From Burkholderia sp. Ac-20379 (GTDB lineage: Bacteria > Pseudomonadota > Gammaproteobacteria > Burkholderiales > Burkholderiaceae), in NCBI RefSeq assembly GCF_017104645.1, contig NZ_JAAGPF010000001.1, forward strand, positions 1 through 64,000: a stretch of 64,000 bases of DNA, in the 5' to 3' direction. Below the pieces are notes generated by a model, which worked only from the letters and a program-made list of their open reading frames with translations, did not search any database and was not told the origin of the DNA. The position numbers and the translations under genes are program-made. Shown piece by piece: positions 61,476 through 64,000 of the stretch. How positions within the stretch are numbered: position 1 is the stretch's first letter; every line of letters starts with the position of its first letter.

Positions 61476-61946
61476 AGAGGCCGAGGGCGGCAACTTTTGC
61501 TATGCTTGACAGGTCGGTAGCCCTTTTCGGGGCTGTCGGCCTGTTGCACAGACCCGTCGGGATCCGCGTTGCCGAACACGAATCCCTCGCAAGCCGGCCT
61601 CCGCTGAATGACTTCCAGCTGTCCTTCATAGCGATCTGACGACCGACGGACGTGTAGTACCGAACCCGGTCTGCGTACCGACGGCAACCGAACCCGACCA
61701 TTGCTTGCTGAACTGGCCTTGCATCTCGACCTTCCGCTCCAGGCGGTTGCTCGGCATTTGGCAGACGATTTCGACGCGATGCTCGACAGGCTGATAGCAG
61801 GCGAAACGCGCGGTTCTTGCACCCCAGGCACACCCCGTATCATTTAGCCGACTCGAAGCCCCCCGCTTCGCCAGCAACGCACCGCGTGTATCCTCAAGCC
61901 ACCGCAACGCGCACGGCCGGCCCGACTAATCCGGCCCCAATCCCCC
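61476..61946. other. Intergenic region with a long GU-rich hairpin
   Basis: 471 bp. At 61509-61544 a transcript would fold into a 15-bp hairpin closed entirely by Watson-Crick or G-U pairs (ACAGGTCGGTAGCCC against GGGCTGTCGGCCTGT); there is no U tract after it. Minus-strand frames at about 61500-61800 contain protein-like stretches (EGQLEVIQRRPACEGFVFGN and MQGQFSKQWSGSVAVGTQTG) in different frames, which might be a decayed gene, but I cannot name it. Confidence 0.45.
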
Positions 61947-62807
61947 ATGACAACCACCCCGCCGCTTCTGCCGAAGGTTCTCCATTCGAGCGCCGACCGA
62001 GGATGGCATGCGCTGACCGCCGCGCTGGTGCACATCCCGCGTGGCGTGTCCCACGTGCGCGGCGCCGACGTGCATACCCTGGGCATGCACTTCGGGCCGC
62101 CGGTCAACGCCGATTGCTTCTGTGACGGCACGAGGGTGCGGCGTGTGCAGAAGCTTGGCGACTTCGGCTTCGTTCCCGCCGGCATGGATTCGTCGTGGGA
62201 AGACGATGCGGATTGCCGGATCCTGCGGTTGGGGCTTGCGCCGTCGCTGCTCGAACAGGTTGCCGAGGATCTGCACGGCGATGCCGCCAAGATCGATGTG
62301 ATGCCGCGCATGGCGCTGCGCGATGCGCGGATCGAGGCGATCGGCTTCGCCATCAAGGCGGAGCTCGAGGCCGAATCGCCCTCCGATCCGCTGTTCATCG
62401 ACCACTTGGCAAGCGCGCTGGCGGTTCGGCTGGTAGAAACGGCCACGGACCGCCGCCCCAACCCGGCGCGATACGACACGCCAAGGCTTTCGCCGCGCCA
62501 GTTGACCTTGCTGACCGAGTTCATCGAGGCCAACCTCGATCAACCGTTGCACCTCGCCGATCTGGCCGCGCTGGCCGGTATCAGCGTGACGCGCCTGAAA
62601 TCGCTGTTTCGCAACAGCACCGGCGCGCCGGTTCATCAATATGTGATCCGCCGCCGCGCCGAACACGCTCGCGTGCTCATCGCCACGACCCGAACCCCGG
62701 CGAGCGAAGTGGCGCTGGCCGCCGGCTTTGCGAGTCAGAGCCACATGAGCACGACGATGCGGCGCGTTCTCGGCCTGCTGCCGAGCGACATCGCGCGTCC
62801 GGATTGA
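61947..62807 (+). CDS. AraC-family transcriptional regulator
   Basis: 286 residues. An N-terminal sensor domain (about 1-185) is followed by a C-terminal double helix-turn-helix (about 190-285): LHLADLAALAGISVTRLKSL and the second HTH PASEVALAAGFASQSHMS, with the closing motif LGLLPSDIARPD. The ligand is unknown. ATG 61947 is chosen by position. It is 96 bp upstream of the NAD(P)-binding protein gene and probably controls it. Confidence 0.92.
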   Translation: MTTTPPLLPKVLHSSADRGWHALTAALVHIPRGVSHVRGADVHTLGMHFGPPVNADCFCDGTRVRRVQKLGDFGFVPAGMDSSWEDDADCRILRLGLAPSLLEQVAEDLHGDAAKIDVMPRMALRDARIEAIGFAIKAELEAESPSDPLFIDHLASALAVRLVETATDRRPNPARYDTPRLSPRQLTLLTEFIEANLDQPLHLADLAALAGISVTRLKSLFRNSTGAPVHQYVIRRRAEHARVLIATTRTPASEVALAAGFASQSHMSTTMRRVLGLLPSDIARPD

Positions 62808-62903
62808 AAAACCCAGCCGAATCTGCAAAACCCCGCCCGAATCTGCAAGACCGGCCGCGCCGAATCCTCGACCCTTGAGCCTTCATCTCAACGAGGACTT
62901 GCC

Positions 62904-63782
62904 ATGTATGCCATCGTGGGCGCCGCTGGAAAAGTGGGCTACGCAGCCGCATCCGCACTGCGCCAATCCGGCGTGCCGGTCAGAGCCGTGTTGCGCAATG
63001 CGTCGAAGGCGGCCCGGCTCGCCGAAATCGGCTGCGAAGTCGCCTTTGCCGACATACAGGATTCCGAAGCGCTCGCGAACGCGATCGCCGGTGCCAACGC
63101 GGTGCAGGTCGTCGTTCCACTGACGCCGCAGGCCGAGGATCCGGCCGCCGATCTGCGCAGATCGATCGCGAGCCTGAGCGCGGCGCTGCAGCACGCGCGT
63201 CCGCCGCGCACGCTGGCGATCTCGGACTACGGCGCGTATGTCGACGCCGACATCGGCATGCCCAGCCTGTTCCGCGAGTTCGAGCGGCAACTTGCCCGGA
63301 TCGGCGGGGACACGCTGATCGTTCGGTCGGCTGAACATATGCAAAATTGGGCGAGAACCGTTCCGGCGGCGATCGAGTCCGGCCGCCTCCCGACGTTGCT
63401 CGCCCCTTTGGACAAAGTGGTTCCCACGATCTCCGCGCCCGACCTCGGCACGATCGCGGCGGCGTTGCTGTTGCGGCCGGAGTGGCAGCGCGGCCTGGCG
63501 GTGTGCCACGCGGAAGGCCCCCGGCGCTACAGCGCCAACGACGTGGCGGCCGCGCTGAGCGAACTGTCGGGACGGACGATTGATGCCCACGCCGTGCCCC
63601 GCGGGCACTGGGACGAGATCATGCATCGCAGCCTGCCCGCAAGCCTCGCAGTCCTGCTGATCAAGGCCACCGACGCCGTGAATCGAGGCGGCCTCGTCGA
63701 CATCGAGGGGCACGACGGCGAGGTGTGCCGCGGCGCCACGGCATTGATCGACGCGTTGCGCCCGCTGGTGCCGCGGCGGTGA
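62904..63782 (+). CDS. NmrA/SDR-like NAD(P)-binding protein
   Basis: 292 residues of the atypical short-chain dehydrogenase group (NmrA/YtfG-like). The glycine motif VGAAGKVG at about 5-12 follows a short first strand; VRAVLRN supplies the basic residue that favours NADP; DYGAYVD sits where the catalytic region of these proteins is. Members act as redox sensors or quinone/aldehyde reductases. ATG 62904 has GAGGA eight bases upstream. Its stop is 3 bp from the convergent P450 gene. Confidence 0.9.
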   Translation: MYAIVGAAGKVGYAAASALRQSGVPVRAVLRNASKAARLAEIGCEVAFADIQDSEALANAIAGANAVQVVVPLTPQAEDPAADLRRSIASLSAALQHARPPRTLAISDYGAYVDADIGMPSLFREFERQLARIGGDTLIVRSAEHMQNWARTVPAAIESGRLPTLLAPLDKVVPTISAPDLGTIAAALLLRPEWQRGLAVCHAEGPRRYSANDVAAALSELSGRTIDAHAVPRGHWDEIMHRSLPASLAVLLIKATDAVNRGGLVDIEGHDGEVCRGATALIDALRPLVPRR

Positions 63783-63785
63783 CGC

Positions 63786-64000
63786 CTACGACGCGGCCTC
63801 CGGATCGATGCGCCGGATCGCCAGGTGCATCGGCTCGTCCGGCCGCAAGGTGACGCGCAGCACGGGACGCGGCGCAGCCGCCCCCGCCGGCACGGCGAAC
63901 GCGAAACGCTGCAACAGCATGGCCGCGATGACGGTCATTTCGGCCATCGCCAGATGTTGTCCGATGCAGACACGCGGGCCGCTCCCAAACGGCATGTAGG
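63786..64000 (-). CDS. Cytochrome P450, C-terminal part
   Basis: Only the last 70 codons are in the window. The heme-binding loop PFGSGPRVCIGQHLAMAE carries the Cys ligand, followed by the L helix and the usual terminal strands ending in PMHLAIRRIDPEAAS and TAG at 63786. The frame is open to base 64000, so the start lies outside. Substrate cannot be judged from this part. Confidence 0.93.
   Translation of the reverse strand, partial: YMPFGSGPRVCIGQHLAMAEMTVIAAMLLQRFAFAVPAGAAAPRPVLRVTLRPDEPMHLAIRRIDPEAAS

Noticed and set aside
59796-61493. 565-residue minus-strand frame
   Set aside because: Shadow of the autotransporter barrel and passenger end; Arg/Ala/His-rich with no motif.

Overview
The window is GC-rich, densely coded DNA that looks like a Burkholderia-group beta-proteobacterium, probably close to the plant-associated B. 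gladioli / plantarii / glumae branch. The evidence is the codon usage, two small exported DUF4148-type proteins, a glucose-6-phosphate dehydrogenase / polyphosphate-glucokinase pair and the style of the giant NRPS genes. No rRNA, tRNA or CRISPR array is visible. The genus call is an inference from gene content.

Left part (1-40283): an iron-regulated non-ribosomal lipopeptide cluster. On the minus strand, in transcription order, lie an MbtH-like protein, a type II thioesterase, a 0.7 kb non-coding gap and three giant NRPS genes. The first NRPS (C-A-T-C-A-T-C-A-T-C-A-T-TE) ends the assembly line. The second (FAAL-T-C-A-T-C-A-T-E-C-A-T) starts it with a fatty acid. The third (C-A-T-C..., cut by the window edge) presumably sits in the middle, so gene order does not follow assembly order. 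Adenylation codes read by eye give fatty acyl-Ser-D-Ser-X(basic?)-[Gly-...]-Z-Thr-Ser-Z-release, where both Z residues come from near-identical A domains with a code I do not recognise. On the plus strand a MacA/MacB/TolC-type exporter (PvdRT-OpmQ-like) is divergent from mbtH, and further on come a second thioesterase (minus) and a diverged phosphopantetheinyl-transferase-like gene (plus). Four Fur-box-like sites lie in the two divergent promoter regions, one just downstream of a consensus -35 TTGACA promoter for the mbtH operon. Together this argues for a secreted lipopeptide siderophore. The composition (FAAL start, Gly, Thr, Ser, a repeated unknown residue, and a possible TauD-type hydroxylase domain beginning at the left edge) recalls gramibactin-family diazeniumdiolate siderophores. 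The diagnostic ligand-making genes are not in the window, so this stays a hypothesis.

Middle (40284-53927): a 78-bp tandem repeat, small exported and membrane proteins, a deletion scar where a DeoR-type regulator remnant abuts the tail of a class II aldolase-like gene, a chemoreceptor, a short AT-rich island with two unknown membrane proteins, ppgK and zwf, a DHA2-type MFS transporter, a methyltransferase, a DUF6881-like protein and an IS5-family transposase remnant.

Right part (53928-64000): a 2515-residue autotransporter with a repetitive beta-helix passenger, then an AraC-type regulator, an NmrA-like NAD(P)-binding protein and the C-terminal end of a cytochrome P450 that runs off the window.
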